From positions 3,034,711-3,098,710 of the forward strand of contig NZ_JAUASW010000001.1 of NCBI RefSeq assembly GCF_030345705.1: a stretch of 64,000 nt of DNA, in the 5' to 3' direction. The notes under the pieces were generated by a model. The model saw nothing but the letters and a program-made list of their open reading frames with translations, did not search any database and was not told the origin of the DNA. Shown in pieces: positions 26,069 to 36,057 of this stretch; the stretch's first letter is position 1, and every line of letters begins with the position of its first letter. Made by a program: the position numbers and the translations under genes. Source of the stretch: Pelomonas sp. SE-A7 (GTDB lineage: Bacteria > Pseudomonadota > Gammaproteobacteria > Burkholderiales > Burkholderiaceae_C).

Positions 26069-26959
26069 TCAGTTGTAGAGCGTGCCGGCGTTGACGATGG
26101 GCTGCGTGTCCTTGTCGGAGCACAGCACCACCAGCAGGTTGGACACCATGGCGGCCTTGCGCTCGTCGTCCAGCTCGACGATGTCGCGCTCGGACAGGCC
26201 CTTGAGCGCCTCCTCGACCATGCTGACCGCGCCTTGAACGATCTTCTTGCGGGCGCTGATGATGGCCTCGGCCTGCTGGCGGCGCAGCATGACCTGGGCG
26301 ATCTCGGGCGCATAGGCCAGGTGGGTGATCTTGGCGTCCAGCACGGTGACGCCGGCCTCGGCAAAGCGCTCCTGCAGCTCGGCGATCAGGGTCCTGACGA
26401 CCGCGTCCTGGCCGGCGCGCAGCGTGGTCTCGCTCTCGGCCAGGTCTTCGCCCTCGTCATAGGCGAACTGCACGGCCAGGTGGCGGATTGCCGCCTCGGC
26501 CTGGATGCGCACATAGGCTTCGAAGTCGTCCACGTCGAACACGGCGCGGGCCGTGTCCTCGACCCGCCAGACCACGGCCGCGGCAATCTCCACCGGGTTG
26601 CCGCGCTTGTCGTTGACCTTGAGCGTGGGGGCATTGAGGTTGCGGGCGCGCAGCGAAATCTTGCGCTTGAGCGCCAGCGGATTGGCCCAGCGCAGGCCGC
26701 CCTTGCGGTCGGTGCCGGTGTAGGCGCCGAACAGGGTCAGGATGCGCGCCTCGTTGGGCTGCTGCATGTACAGCCCGGCAAAGATCAGGGCGGTAGCGAC
26801 AAAGGCCAGGACGCCAATGACTGTGAGGCCGGGTGCGCCGTCACCACGGTACAGGAACAGGCCACCGAGGAAGGCCAGGACCAGGCCCAGGGCCACCATC
26901 GAGTAGCCGTCGGCCGTTGCTGCAGCCTTTTCCCGGCGGCCGTCTTGAATCGTGCTCAT
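26069..26959 (-). CDS. SPFH/Band 7 (prohibitin/slipin-like) membrane protein
   Basis: The 296-aa product starts at ATG 26959 after AGAGGAG. Two adjacent helices at about 21-66 anchor it. An SPFH domain spans about 70-235, with PTLKVNDKRGNPVEIAAAVV and ITHLAYAPEIAQVMLRRQQAEA. A coiled-coil region and the C-terminal VSNLLVVLCSDKDTQPIVN follow. This matches stand-alone bacterial slipins that form membrane cages or microdomains. The first three dozen residues of the longer frame (to 27016) are not credible. It heads the operon with the tandem palindromes in its promoter. Confidence 0.88.
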   Translation of the reverse strand: MSTIQDGRREKAAATADGYSMVALGLVLAFLGGLFLYRGDGAPGLTVIGVLAFVATALIFAGLYMQQPNEARILTLFGAYTGTDRKGGLRWANPLALKRKISLRARNLNAPTLKVNDKRGNPVEIAAAVVWRVEDTARAVFDVDDFEAYVRIQAEAAIRHLAVQFAYDEGEDLAESETTLRAGQDAVVRTLIAELQERFAEAGVTVLDAKITHLAYAPEIAQVMLRRQQAEAIISARKKIVQGAVSMVEEALKGLSERDIVELDDERKAAMVSNLLVVLCSDKDTQPIVNAGTLYN

Positions 26960-26960
26960 C

Positions 26961-26989
26961 GTGATATCTCCTCTAAAAGGTGATATCAC
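26961..26989 (-). promoter_or_regulatory. Tandem GTGATATC boxes upstream of the SPFH operon
   Basis: A 10-bp perfect palindrome GTGATATCAC lies at 26980-26989, and a second GTGATATC at 26961-26968 is offset by 19 bases, about two helix turns. They overlap the ribosome-site region of the SPFH gene. Tandem boxes at this spacing suit a ribbon-helix-helix repressor such as the one encoded at the operon's end. Confidence 0.6.
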
Positions 26990-27045
26990 TTTAATAGCCA
27001 ATCGGGCCGATTGCAAGCGACCCGGTCAAAAAAGTCTTCGCGGGC

Positions 27046-27240
27046 TTACTTGCAGACGAAGCTCTTGGTGTTGACTTCCTTGACGTTGCCCGAGCCGCAG
27101 GTGGCCACGGCCTGCTGGCCCATCTTGGCGAGCTGGTCGGTGTCGGACACGGTGGTGACCGGCGGTGCGAACACGCAGGCGCTGCACAGGGCGGCGGCGA
27201 TCAGGGGCAGGGACAGGGTGGCGATGCGCTTGATAGTCAT
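27046..27240 (-). CDS. Small lipoprotein, 64 aa
   Basis: The frame starts at ATG 27240 with a GGGAG-like ribosome site. It encodes a lipoprotein signal (MTIKRIATLSLPLIAAALCSAC) split at the lipobox CSAC, then a 40-residue mature part with two further cysteines (ATCGSG and SFVCK) that could form a disulfide. No function is known. It stands between the SPFH operon and the yej operon with its own leader. Confidence 0.7.
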   Translation of the reverse strand: MTIKRIATLSLPLIAAALCSACVFAPPVTTVSDTDQLAKMGQQAVATCGSGNVKEVNTKSFVCK

Positions 27241-27338
27241 GATGGGGAACTCCCTCGGTTGAACAACGAAGGGGCGGACTGTAGGCGAACGCAAGCCACG
27301 CGACCCAGCCCAGATCGACGAAATGCAGATCGGCCGGA

Positions 27339-29024
<1,686 letters not shown>

Positions 29025-29029
29025 GTTCG

Positions 29030-30058
29030 TCACTCCAGGCCGCGCAACTTGGGGTCCAGCGCATCGCGCAGCGCATCGGTGAACAGCGCGAAGGCGGTGA
29101 CGAACACGGCCATGAAGCCGGCCACGGCCACCAGCTGCCACCAGTAGCCCAGGATCAGCTCGCCCTGGGCTTCGGAGAGCATCGTGCCCCAGGACACCTG
29201 GTCCACGCTGACGCCCAGGCCCAGGTAGGACAGGATGACCTCGCTCTTGAGGAAGCTGACCACGTTCAGCGACAGCTGCACCAGGGCCACATGCGAGACA
29301 TTGGGCAGGATGTGCTTGAACATCCGCGAGGCCTTGGACGCGCCAATCGCCTCGGCGGCACGCACGTATTCGCGGCCACGGTGCTTGATGAACTCGGCCC
29401 GCACCAGGCGGTAGGCGCCGGTCCAGCCGGTCAGGCCCAGGATCATCACCACCGAGCCTATGCCGCGCCCGAAGATCACCGCGAACGAGAAGATCAGCAG
29501 GATGTTGGGCATGGCGGTGAAGACGTTGTAGATCCACTCCATGAAGTCGCCGATGCGGCCACCGAAGAAGCCCGAGATCGAGCCCAGCACCGTGCCTATC
29601 AGCGTGGCGACGAGGGCGGCCAGCAGACCCACGACGATGGACACCTCGGCGCCCTTGATCACCTTGGCCAGCACGTCGCGGCCCAGGCGGTCGCCGCCGA
29701 AGGCCAGGGTCTCGGCCTTGACCGTGTCCGTGGTCTTGAACTTGGCGGCGCGCTCGTTCCACTCCTGGTAGCGCGGCGCGAGCGGGTCGATGTCGGCCAG
29801 GCTCACGTTAGGACCCTTGGGCACCTCGACCACGCCGGTGGCTTCCGGCGGCGCCGGACCCAGCAGCGTGGGCGGCGCATTGGCCACACCCTTTTCCTGC
29901 TGCCAGTCGTCCGCCACCCAGCCCAGGGCCGCGGCCAGCACCAGGACCAGGAAGCAGGCGACCACGCCCATGGCCAGCAGGCCCACGCGGTCGGAGCGCA
30001 GGCGCTTCCAGGCCGCGTGCCAGACGCCGCGGGCGCGCACGTTCGCGGCGCCGCTCAC
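29030..30058 (-). CDS. yejE: Peptide ABC transporter permease (YejE-like)
   Basis: This 342-aa permease has an N-terminal helix (about 26-48), a long periplasmic loop to about 140, and five further helices. The EAA loop lies near residue 245 (EYVRAAEAIGASKASRMFKH). The long first loop is typical of YejE/DppC-type subunits. It overlaps yejB by four bases and precedes yejF, so the three are translated together. It forms the inner-membrane channel with YejB. Confidence 0.9.
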   Translation of the reverse strand: MSGAANVRARGVWHAAWKRLRSDRVGLLAMGVVACFLVLVLAAALGWVADDWQQEKGVANAPPTLLGPAPPEATGVVEVPKGPNVSLADIDPLAPRYQEWNERAAKFKTTDTVKAETLAFGGDRLGRDVLAKVIKGAEVSIVVGLLAALVATLIGTVLGSISGFFGGRIGDFMEWIYNVFTAMPNILLIFSFAVIFGRGIGSVVMILGLTGWTGAYRLVRAEFIKHRGREYVRAAEAIGASKASRMFKHILPNVSHVALVQLSLNVVSFLKSEVILSYLGLGVSVDQVSWGTMLSEAQGELILGYWWQLVAVAGFMAVFVTAFALFTDALRDALDPKLRGLE

Positions 30059-30993
30059 TTGAGCACCACCCTGGGGTCGACGGCTCGGTAGAGCAGGTCC
30101 GTCAAGAGATTCACGCTCATCGTCAGCATCGACAGATAGATGGCGAAGGCCTGGATCACCGGGTAGTCGCTGCGGTTGACCGCCAGCAGGATCTCGCGGC
30201 CCAGGCCCGGGATGGAGAAGAACACCTCGATCAGGAAGCTGCCCACCAGCACGCCGGGCACCAGCACCGTGATGTTGGTGAGGATGGGGATCAGCGCATT
30301 GCGCAGCACATGCTTGAGCAGCACGGTGCGCTCGGAGAGGCCCTTGGCCCGCGCGGTGCGCACGTAGTCGTGGCCTATCTCGTCGAGGAAGAAGCTGCGG
30401 TAGAGCCGGATCTGCGGCGCCAGCGCCACCGCCACCACGATCAGGATGGGCAGCGGTGCGTAAGTCGTCAAATTGGTCCAGGTGGAGTCGCTCCAGCCCT
30501 GGACCGGGAACCAGCCGAGCCGGAAGGCGAAGAAGTACTGGGCCAGGATCACGTAGACCAGCAGCGAGACCGACAGCGCCACCGTGGCCACCGTCATCAC
30601 GGCGCGGTCCGTGAGGCTGCCGCGGCGGTAGGCCACGGCCATGGCGAACGGAATCGCCAGCAGCACCTCCAGGACCAGGATGGGCAGGGTCACGGTCAGC
30701 GTGGCCGGCAGCCGGGTCTTGAACAGATTGGCGACCGATTCGCCGGTGGCCCAGCTCTTGCCCCAGTCGAAGGTGACGATGCTGGCCAGGTAGATGCGCA
30801 GTTGCTCCCAGACCGGCTTATTCAGGCCCAGCTGCTCGCGGATGGCCTCGATCTGTTCGGCGCTCGCGTTCTGGCCGCCCAGCACCTCGGCCGGATCGTT
30901 GCCGAAGCACTTGAACAGGAAGAACACCAGCAGCACCACGCCCAGCAGGGTGGGGATCATCTGCCACAGGCGCCGTATCAGGTATGCCGCCAT
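30055..30993 (-). CDS. yejB: Peptide ABC transporter permease (YejB-like)
   Basis: I start the protein at ATG 30993, giving 312 residues opening MAAYLIRRLWQMIPTLLGVV, the standard DppB/YejB N-terminus. The longer frame to 31185 crosses the divergent promoter. Six helices and an EAA motif (GHDYVRTARAKGLSERTVLLKH near residue 210, shown here as its key core DYVRTARAKGLSE) are visible. It is the first gene of yejBEF, and a 9-bp inverted repeat lies in the divergent gap upstream. Confidence 0.9.
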   Translation of the reverse strand: MAAYLIRRLWQMIPTLLGVVLLVFFLFKCFGNDPAEVLGGQNASAEQIEAIREQLGLNKPVWEQLRIYLASIVTFDWGKSWATGESVANLFKTRLPATLTVTLPILVLEVLLAIPFAMAVAYRRGSLTDRAVMTVATVALSVSLLVYVILAQYFFAFRLGWFPVQGWSDSTWTNLTTYAPLPILIVVAVALAPQIRLYRSFFLDEIGHDYVRTARAKGLSERTVLLKHVLRNALIPILTNITVLVPGVLVGSFLIEVFFSIPGLGREILLAVNRSDYPVIQAFAIYLSMLTMSVNLLTDLLYRAVDPRVVLK

Positions 30994-31025
30994 CGCTGCC
31001 GGACCTCCATCGCACAACAGGGCCT

Positions 31026-31051
31026 GCAGTCTAGTGCAGGCCCTAGACTGC
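31026..31051. promoter_or_regulatory. Inverted repeat in the divergent yejB / yejA-like promoter gap
   Basis: GCAGTCTAG (31026-31034) and CTAGACTGC (31043-31051) are perfect 9-bp arms around eight bases. The element lies in the 79-base gap between the divergent yejBEF operon and the binding-protein genes, so one regulator could control both sides. The regulator is unknown. Confidence 0.55.
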
Positions 31052-31072
31052 GGGCTTCGCTGCTCTGCCCGA

Positions 31073-32908
31073 GTGAATGCCGTGCTGTTTGTGAAGCCCC
31101 GCTGGCGCCTGCCTTGCGCCGCGATCGCATTGATTGCCCTGCTGGCCGGCCTCGTGCAGACCGCGCAGGCCGACGAGCCTCGCAAGGTGCTGCGCTACGC
31201 GATCCGCGTGGCCGAGTCGGGCTTCGATCCGGTGCAGATCAACGACCTGTATTCGCGCATCGTGACCTCGGGCATGTTCGAGACACCGCTGCAGTACGAC
31301 TACCTGGCCCGGCCCTACCGGCTAAAGCCCGGCACTGCCGCCGCCATGCCCGAGGTGTCCGGCGACTTCAAGACCCTGAGCTTCCGCATCAAGCCCGGCA
31401 TCTACTTCTCGGACGACCCAGTGTTCCAAGGCAAGAAGCGCGAGCTGACCGCGGCCGACTACCTGTACACCATCCGCCGCCACTTCGACCCGCGCTGGAA
31501 GAGCCCCACGCTGTTTGCGCTGGAACCGGCCGGCATCCTGGGCCTGTCGGAGCTGCGCCAGGAAGCGCTCAAGAACAAGAAGCCCTTCGACTACGACAAG
31601 CCGGTCGAGGGCCTGCAGCTGCTGGACCGCTACAGCTTCCGCATCCGCACCAAGGTCGGCAATCCGCGCCTGATCTACCAGTTCGCCGACCCGCTGATGG
31701 CCGGCATGGCGCGCGAGGTGGTCGAGCATTACGGCGACAAGATCATGGAGCATCCGGTCGGCACCGGCCCCTGGGTGCTGAAGGAATGGCGGCGCAGCTC
31801 GCGCATGGTGTTCGAGAAGAACCCCAACTACCGCGAGGTGCTCTACGACGAGCAGCCACCGGCCGCCGACGCTCGCCTGGTGGAGCAGGCCGCCAGGCTC
31901 AAGGGCCGGCGAATGCCGCTGGTGGACCGGGTCGAGATCTCGGTGATCAACGAGAACCAGCCGCGCTGGCTGAGCTTCCTGGGCGGCGAGGTCGACATGA
32001 TCGACGAGGTGCCCTACGAGTTCGCCAGCACGGCGATGCCGCACAACCAGCTCGCGCCCAACCTGGCCAGGCGCGGCATCCAGATGATCCGCTATGCGCG
32101 GGCCGACATCTACGTCTCCTACTTCGGCATGGAGCACCCGGTGGTCGGCGGCTACACGGCCGACAAGGTGGCGCTGCGCCGCGCGATCTCGCTGGGCGTG
32201 GACCTGGACCAGGAGATCAAGCTGGCGCGCAAGGGCCAGGCCATCCCGGGCCAGGGCATGGTCGGCCCCAACACCTTCGGCTACGACGCTTCGCTCAAGA
32301 CCGAGATGAGCGAGTTCAACCGCGCCCGGGCCAAGGCCCTGCTCGACATGCACGGCTATGTGGACAAGGACGGCGACGGCTGGCGCGAGCAGCCCGACGG
32401 CAGCCCGCTCGTGCTGGAGTACGCCACCCAGCCCGACGGCCAGAGCCGCGCCCTGGTAGAGCTGTGGCAGAAGAACATGGACGCGCTGGGCCTGCGCATC
32501 AAGTTCACCATCGCCCAGTGGCCCGAGAACCAGAAGGCCTCGCGCGCCGGCAAGCTGATGATGTGGGGCCTGGGCTGGAGCGCCTCCATCCCCGACGGCG
32601 AGGACTTCCTGGGCATGGGCTACAGCAGGAACGCCGGCCAGTCCAACCATGCGCGCTTCAAGCTGCCGGCCTACGACAAGCTGTTCGAACACATCGCCGA
32701 GCTGCCCGACGGCCCCGAGCGCCAGGCCGCGATGCGCGAGGCCCAGCGCCTGCTGGTGGCCTACATGCCCTACAAGGTCCATGTGCACCGCATCTTCACC
32801 GACATGGCCCAGCCCTGGGTGCTGGGCTACAACCGCAACCTGTTCGTGCGCAACTTCTGGCAGTACGTGGACATAGATCTGAACCGCCTGCCCGGCAAGG
32901 ACTCCTGA
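31073..32908 (+). CDS. Peptide-binding periplasmic protein, YejA-like copy 1 (SBP family 5)
   Basis: Possible GTG starts lie at 31073, 31082 and 31091; all keep a Sec signal (KPRWRLPCAAIALIALLAG to VQTAQA). About 605-611 residues follow the SBP_bac_5 pattern, with VLRYAIRVAESGFDPVQIND at the mature N-terminus, FRIKPGIYFSDDP, HPVGTGPWVLKEWRRSS, and a conserved DKDGDGWRE turn. It should bind peptides in the periplasm and deliver them to YejBEF encoded divergently. Its length and insert pattern fit YejA-like proteins. A paralogue follows two bases downstream. Confidence 0.88.
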   Translation: MNAVLFVKPRWRLPCAAIALIALLAGLVQTAQADEPRKVLRYAIRVAESGFDPVQINDLYSRIVTSGMFETPLQYDYLARPYRLKPGTAAAMPEVSGDFKTLSFRIKPGIYFSDDPVFQGKKRELTAADYLYTIRRHFDPRWKSPTLFALEPAGILGLSELRQEALKNKKPFDYDKPVEGLQLLDRYSFRIRTKVGNPRLIYQFADPLMAGMAREVVEHYGDKIMEHPVGTGPWVLKEWRRSSRMVFEKNPNYREVLYDEQPPAADARLVEQAARLKGRRMPLVDRVEISVINENQPRWLSFLGGEVDMIDEVPYEFASTAMPHNQLAPNLARRGIQMIRYARADIYVSYFGMEHPVVGGYTADKVALRRAISLGVDLDQEIKLARKGQAIPGQGMVGPNTFGYDASLKTEMSEFNRARAKALLDMHGYVDKDGDGWREQPDGSPLVLEYATQPDGQSRALVELWQKNMDALGLRIKFTIAQWPENQKASRAGKLMMWGLGWSASIPDGEDFLGMGYSRNAGQSNHARFKLPAYDKLFEHIAELPDGPERQAAMREAQRLLVAYMPYKVHVHRIFTDMAQPWVLGYNRNLFVRNFWQYVDIDLNRLPGKDS

Positions 32909-32910
32909 GC

Positions 32911-34695
32911 ATGCAGCGTCGCACCCTGCTGCAGGCAGCGCTGGCGGCCTCTCTGGCGGCAGAAGCTGCAACGGCTGCCGATGCACCCAAGCTGCTGCGC
33001 TATGCCTTCCAGGTGGCCGAGACCGGCTTCGACCCGGCCCAGCTGACCGACCTGTATTCGCAGACCATCACGGCCCATATCTTCGAGGCGCCCTACGGCT
33101 ACGACCCGCTGGCCGTGCCGCCGCGCATCGTGCCGCTGACCGCCGAGGCCCTGCCCGAGGTCTCGGCCGACTTCCGCACCTTTCGCCTGAAGCTCAAGCC
33201 CGGCATCTTGTTCGCCGACGACCCGGCCTTCGGCGGCAAGCCGCGCGAGCTGGTGGCGACCGACTATGTCTACAGCTGGAAGCGCATGGCCGATCCGGCG
33301 GTCAAGAGTCCCAACTGGGCGGCGGTGGAGGAGCTGGGCATCGTCGGCCTGCGCGAGCTGCGCACCGAGTCCCAGCAGCTGAAGCAGCCCTTCAACTACG
33401 ACCGGCCCATCGAGGGCCTGCGCGCGGTCGACCGCTACACGCTCGAGATCCGCCTGGCCCAGCCGCGGCCGCGCCTGGTGCAGGCACTGGCCCAGAGCGA
33501 CCGCATGGGCGCGCTGGCCCGCGAGGTGGTCGAGGCCCAGGGCGCCGACCTGATGGCGCACCCGGTGGGCACCGGTCCGTTCCGCCTGGCACGCTGGCGG
33601 CGCAGCTCGCTGATCGTGCTGGAACGCAACCCGACCTACCGCGAGCGCTTCTACGAAAGCCAGCCGGCGGCCGACGACAAGGAAGGCCTGGCCATCGCCG
33701 CCCGGCTGAACGGCCGCCGCATCCCCATGGTGGATCGCGTTGAGATTTCCATCATCGAGGAGTCGCAGCCGCGCTGGCTCAGCTTCCTCAACGGCGAGCA
33801 GGACCTGGTGGACCGGGTGCCGCCGGAGTTCGTCCACATCGCGCTGCCGCATGGCAAGGTCGCGCCCAACCTGGCGCGCCGCGGCATCCAGCTGACCCGC
33901 ACGCTGGCGGCCGACACGGTGTTCACCTTCTTCAATCTGCAGGACCCCGTCGTCGGCGGCTACGCGCCCGAGAAGGTGGCGCTGCGCCGCGCCATCTCGC
34001 TGAGCTGGGACGTGGAGCGCGAGATCCGGCTGCAGCGCCGCGGCCAGGCGATTCCGGCCCAGTCGCTCCTGATGCCGCACACCAGCGGCTACGACCCGCA
34101 TTTCAAGAGCGAGATCGCCGACCACGATGTGGCCCGCGCCAATGCCCTGCTCGATACCTACGGCTACCTGGACCGCGACGGCGACGGCTGGCGCGAGCTG
34201 CCGGACGGCCGGCCGCTGGTGATCGAGTTCGCCACCGAGCCCGACTCGCTGCGCCGCTCCTACGACGAGCTGTGGAAGCGCAGCTTCGCCAGCCTGCGCC
34301 TGCAGGTGCGCTTCAACGTGGCCAAGTGGCCCGAGAACCTCAAGGCCGCGCGGGCCGGCAAGATCGCCATGTGGTTCCTGTCCGATACCTCGACCCAGGC
34401 CGATGGCGCCTATGGCATCCAGCGGCTGTACAGCCGCCAGATCGGCGCCCGCAACATGTCACGCTTCCAGCTGCCCGAGTTCGACCGGATCTACGAGCAG
34501 CTGCAGGTGCTGCCCGACGGCCCCGAGCGCGAGGCCCTGTTCCTGCAGGTCAAGCGCTTGCAGGCGGCCTACATGCCGCTCAAGAGCCATGTGCACCGCA
34601 TCATCCCGGACCTGCAGCAGCCCTGGATCTACGGCTACCGGCGGCCGCTGTTCCGCTACGAGTTCTGGCACTTCCTGGACGTGCTGCCGCATTAG
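32911..34695 (+). CDS. Peptide-binding periplasmic protein, YejA-like copy 2, with Tat-like signal
   Basis: The 594-aa product starts at ATG 32911, two bases after copy 1 ends. It is clearly homologous to copy 1 throughout: ETGFDPAQLTDLYSQ, FRLKLKPGILFADDP, HPVGTGPFRLARWRRSS and DRDGDGWRELPDG. Its N-terminus MQRRTLLQAALAASLAAEA has a twin arginine, so export may use Tat instead of Sec. Tandem binding proteins with different surfaces often widen the substrate range of one transporter. The end lies three bases from the convergent phosphatase gene. Confidence 0.88.
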   Translation: MQRRTLLQAALAASLAAEAATAADAPKLLRYAFQVAETGFDPAQLTDLYSQTITAHIFEAPYGYDPLAVPPRIVPLTAEALPEVSADFRTFRLKLKPGILFADDPAFGGKPRELVATDYVYSWKRMADPAVKSPNWAAVEELGIVGLRELRTESQQLKQPFNYDRPIEGLRAVDRYTLEIRLAQPRPRLVQALAQSDRMGALAREVVEAQGADLMAHPVGTGPFRLARWRRSSLIVLERNPTYRERFYESQPAADDKEGLAIAARLNGRRIPMVDRVEISIIEESQPRWLSFLNGEQDLVDRVPPEFVHIALPHGKVAPNLARRGIQLTRTLAADTVFTFFNLQDPVVGGYAPEKVALRRAISLSWDVEREIRLQRRGQAIPAQSLLMPHTSGYDPHFKSEIADHDVARANALLDTYGYLDRDGDGWRELPDGRPLVIEFATEPDSLRRSYDELWKRSFASLRLQVRFNVAKWPENLKAARAGKIAMWFLSDTSTQADGAYGIQRLYSRQIGARNMSRFQLPEFDRIYEQLQVLPDGPEREALFLQVKRLQAAYMPLKSHVHRIIPDLQQPWIYGYRRPLFRYEFWHFLDVLPH

Positions 34696-34698
34696 CCC

Positions 34699-35235
34699 TC
34701 ACTGGCACTCCGGCCCCTCGGGCGCCGGGTCCGGCGCGCCATAGCGGGCGTGCACCAGGCGCCGCCCCTCGGCCGCCGGCGTCAGCAGCAACAGGTGGCT
34801 GAACGAGGTCTCGCAAATCGTCCTGAGCTCCGGCCCGCCCAAGGCCTTGACCAAGGGCGCCAGCGTATTGCTGTGGCCAACGATCAGCACGGCGCCGTCC
34901 AGCTTGTTCACCGCCGCCGCCACTTCCTGCAGATGCTCGGCCAGGCCGCCCGGCTTGATGGTCAGCACGGCGGGCTGCAGGCCGCGAGCGGACAGCAGTG
35001 GCGCAGCGGTCTGCTGGGTGCGGCGGTAGTGCGTGGTCAGTACGTGATCGATGCCGGCGTGCTTCAGTGCCTCGGCCAGGGCCTGGGCTCGCGCCTGGCC
35101 GATGGCGGAGATGGCGGGGTCCTTGCTGCCGTCCTCGGCCCGCTCGGCATGGCGGGCCAGCACGATCAGCGAAGGCGCGGCAACGGCCGGCAGGCTCAGG
35201 CTCAGCGCCAGCAGGGCGCCCAGGTAAATCCTCAT
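34699..35235 (-). CDS. Periplasmic histidine phosphatase family protein
   Basis: This 178-aa protein has a signal peptide (MRIYLGALLALSLSLPAVAA) and a compact phosphoglycerate-mutase fold. The catalytic motif is R28-H29 in VLARHAERAED, and a second histidine sits in IVGHSNTLAP, with TTHYRRTQQTA providing the substrate arginine. The short length is SixA-like, but the signal peptide argues for a periplasmic phosphomonoesterase rather than a phosphorelay phosphatase. It may process phosphorylated nutrients; substrates are unknown. Confidence 0.85.
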   Translation of the reverse strand: MRIYLGALLALSLSLPAVAAPSLIVLARHAERAEDGSKDPAISAIGQARAQALAEALKHAGIDHVLTTHYRRTQQTAAPLLSARGLQPAVLTIKPGGLAEHLQEVAAAVNKLDGAVLIVGHSNTLAPLVKALGGPELRTICETSFSHLLLLTPAAEGRRLVHARYGAPDPAPEGPECQ

Positions 35236-35292
35236 GCGTCGGTCCTCTCAGCGGATGCGGCAGCCAGTATGCTCGGTTCACTGGGGGTGGCC

Positions 35293-36057
35293 ATGCGGTG
35301 CTTGTGCGCATTGCTGATCTTGCTCTTCTTGGGCCTGCGGCCTGTGCAGGCGGCCGAGCTGCGCATTGCCTTCGCCCTTTCGGTCGCGCCCTTCGCCGAT
35401 CCGCGCGACGGCACCGGCCTCGAGATCGACATCATCCGCGCCGCCCTGCAGGCCGCCGGCCACACCATACGCCCGGCCTTCATGCCCTCGGCCCGCAAGA
35501 TGGTGGCGCTGCGCAGCGGCGAGGTCGAGGCCGCGGCCACGCTGTCGCCGCAGGATGCGCCCGATGCCTGCCTGTCCGAGGTCTACATCCACTACCAGGA
35601 CTATGCGATCACGGCCAAGGGCCGCTACCCCAAGGGCATCAAGCTGGCCGACCTGGCCCTGCTGCGCGTGGTGGCCTACCAGCTGGCCTCGCACCACCTG
35701 GGGCCGGAGTACGCGGCCGCGGTCAAGGCCAATCCGCGCTACCAGGAGCAGGCCGACCAGCTCTCGCAGCTGCGCATGCTGTTCGGCGGCCAGGCCGACG
35801 TGATCGTGGCCGAGCGCCACATCTACGAATACCAGCTCAAGCGACTGGCGGCCAGCCGCTTCACTGAGCAGCCCTTCGCGGTGGACTACGTACCGCTGTT
35901 CAAGCCGGTGGCCTACCGGGTCGCCTTCAAGAACCAGGCCTTGTGCGAGCAGTTCAACGCCGGCCTGGCCCGCATCCGCCGCGAGGGCGTGCTGGACCGG
36001 ATCACGGCGGCCTACCTGCCGGTGATCAAGCTGCCGCCCTCAGGAGACAAGCCATGA
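35293..36057 (+). CDS. Family 3 extracellular solute-binding protein
   Basis: The 254-aa product starts at ATG 35293 with a signal peptide (MRCLCALLILLFLGLRPVQA). The mature part has an amino-acid-binding-protein fold: LRIAFALSVAPFADPRDGTG, GLEIDIIRAALQAAG and a closing EGVLDRITAAYLP. No permease genes are adjacent, so it may be an orphan or act as a signalling input. The stop overlaps the start of the hydrolase that follows (ATGA), giving coupled translation. Confidence 0.85.
   Translation: MRCLCALLILLFLGLRPVQAAELRIAFALSVAPFADPRDGTGLEIDIIRAALQAAGHTIRPAFMPSARKMVALRSGEVEAAATLSPQDAPDACLSEVYIHYQDYAITAKGRYPKGIKLADLALLRVVAYQLASHHLGPEYAAAVKANPRYQEQADQLSQLRMLFGGQADVIVAERHIYEYQLKRLAASRFTEQPFAVDYVPLFKPVAYRVAFKNQALCEQFNAGLARIRREGVLDRITAAYLPVIKLPPSGDKP

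Noticed and set aside
30310..34695. One long plus-strand frame that fuses the yejB opposite strand with the second YejA-like protein
   Set aside because: Only the part from 32911 has homology and a signal peptide; upstream it runs antisense to yejB and out of frame with copy 1.
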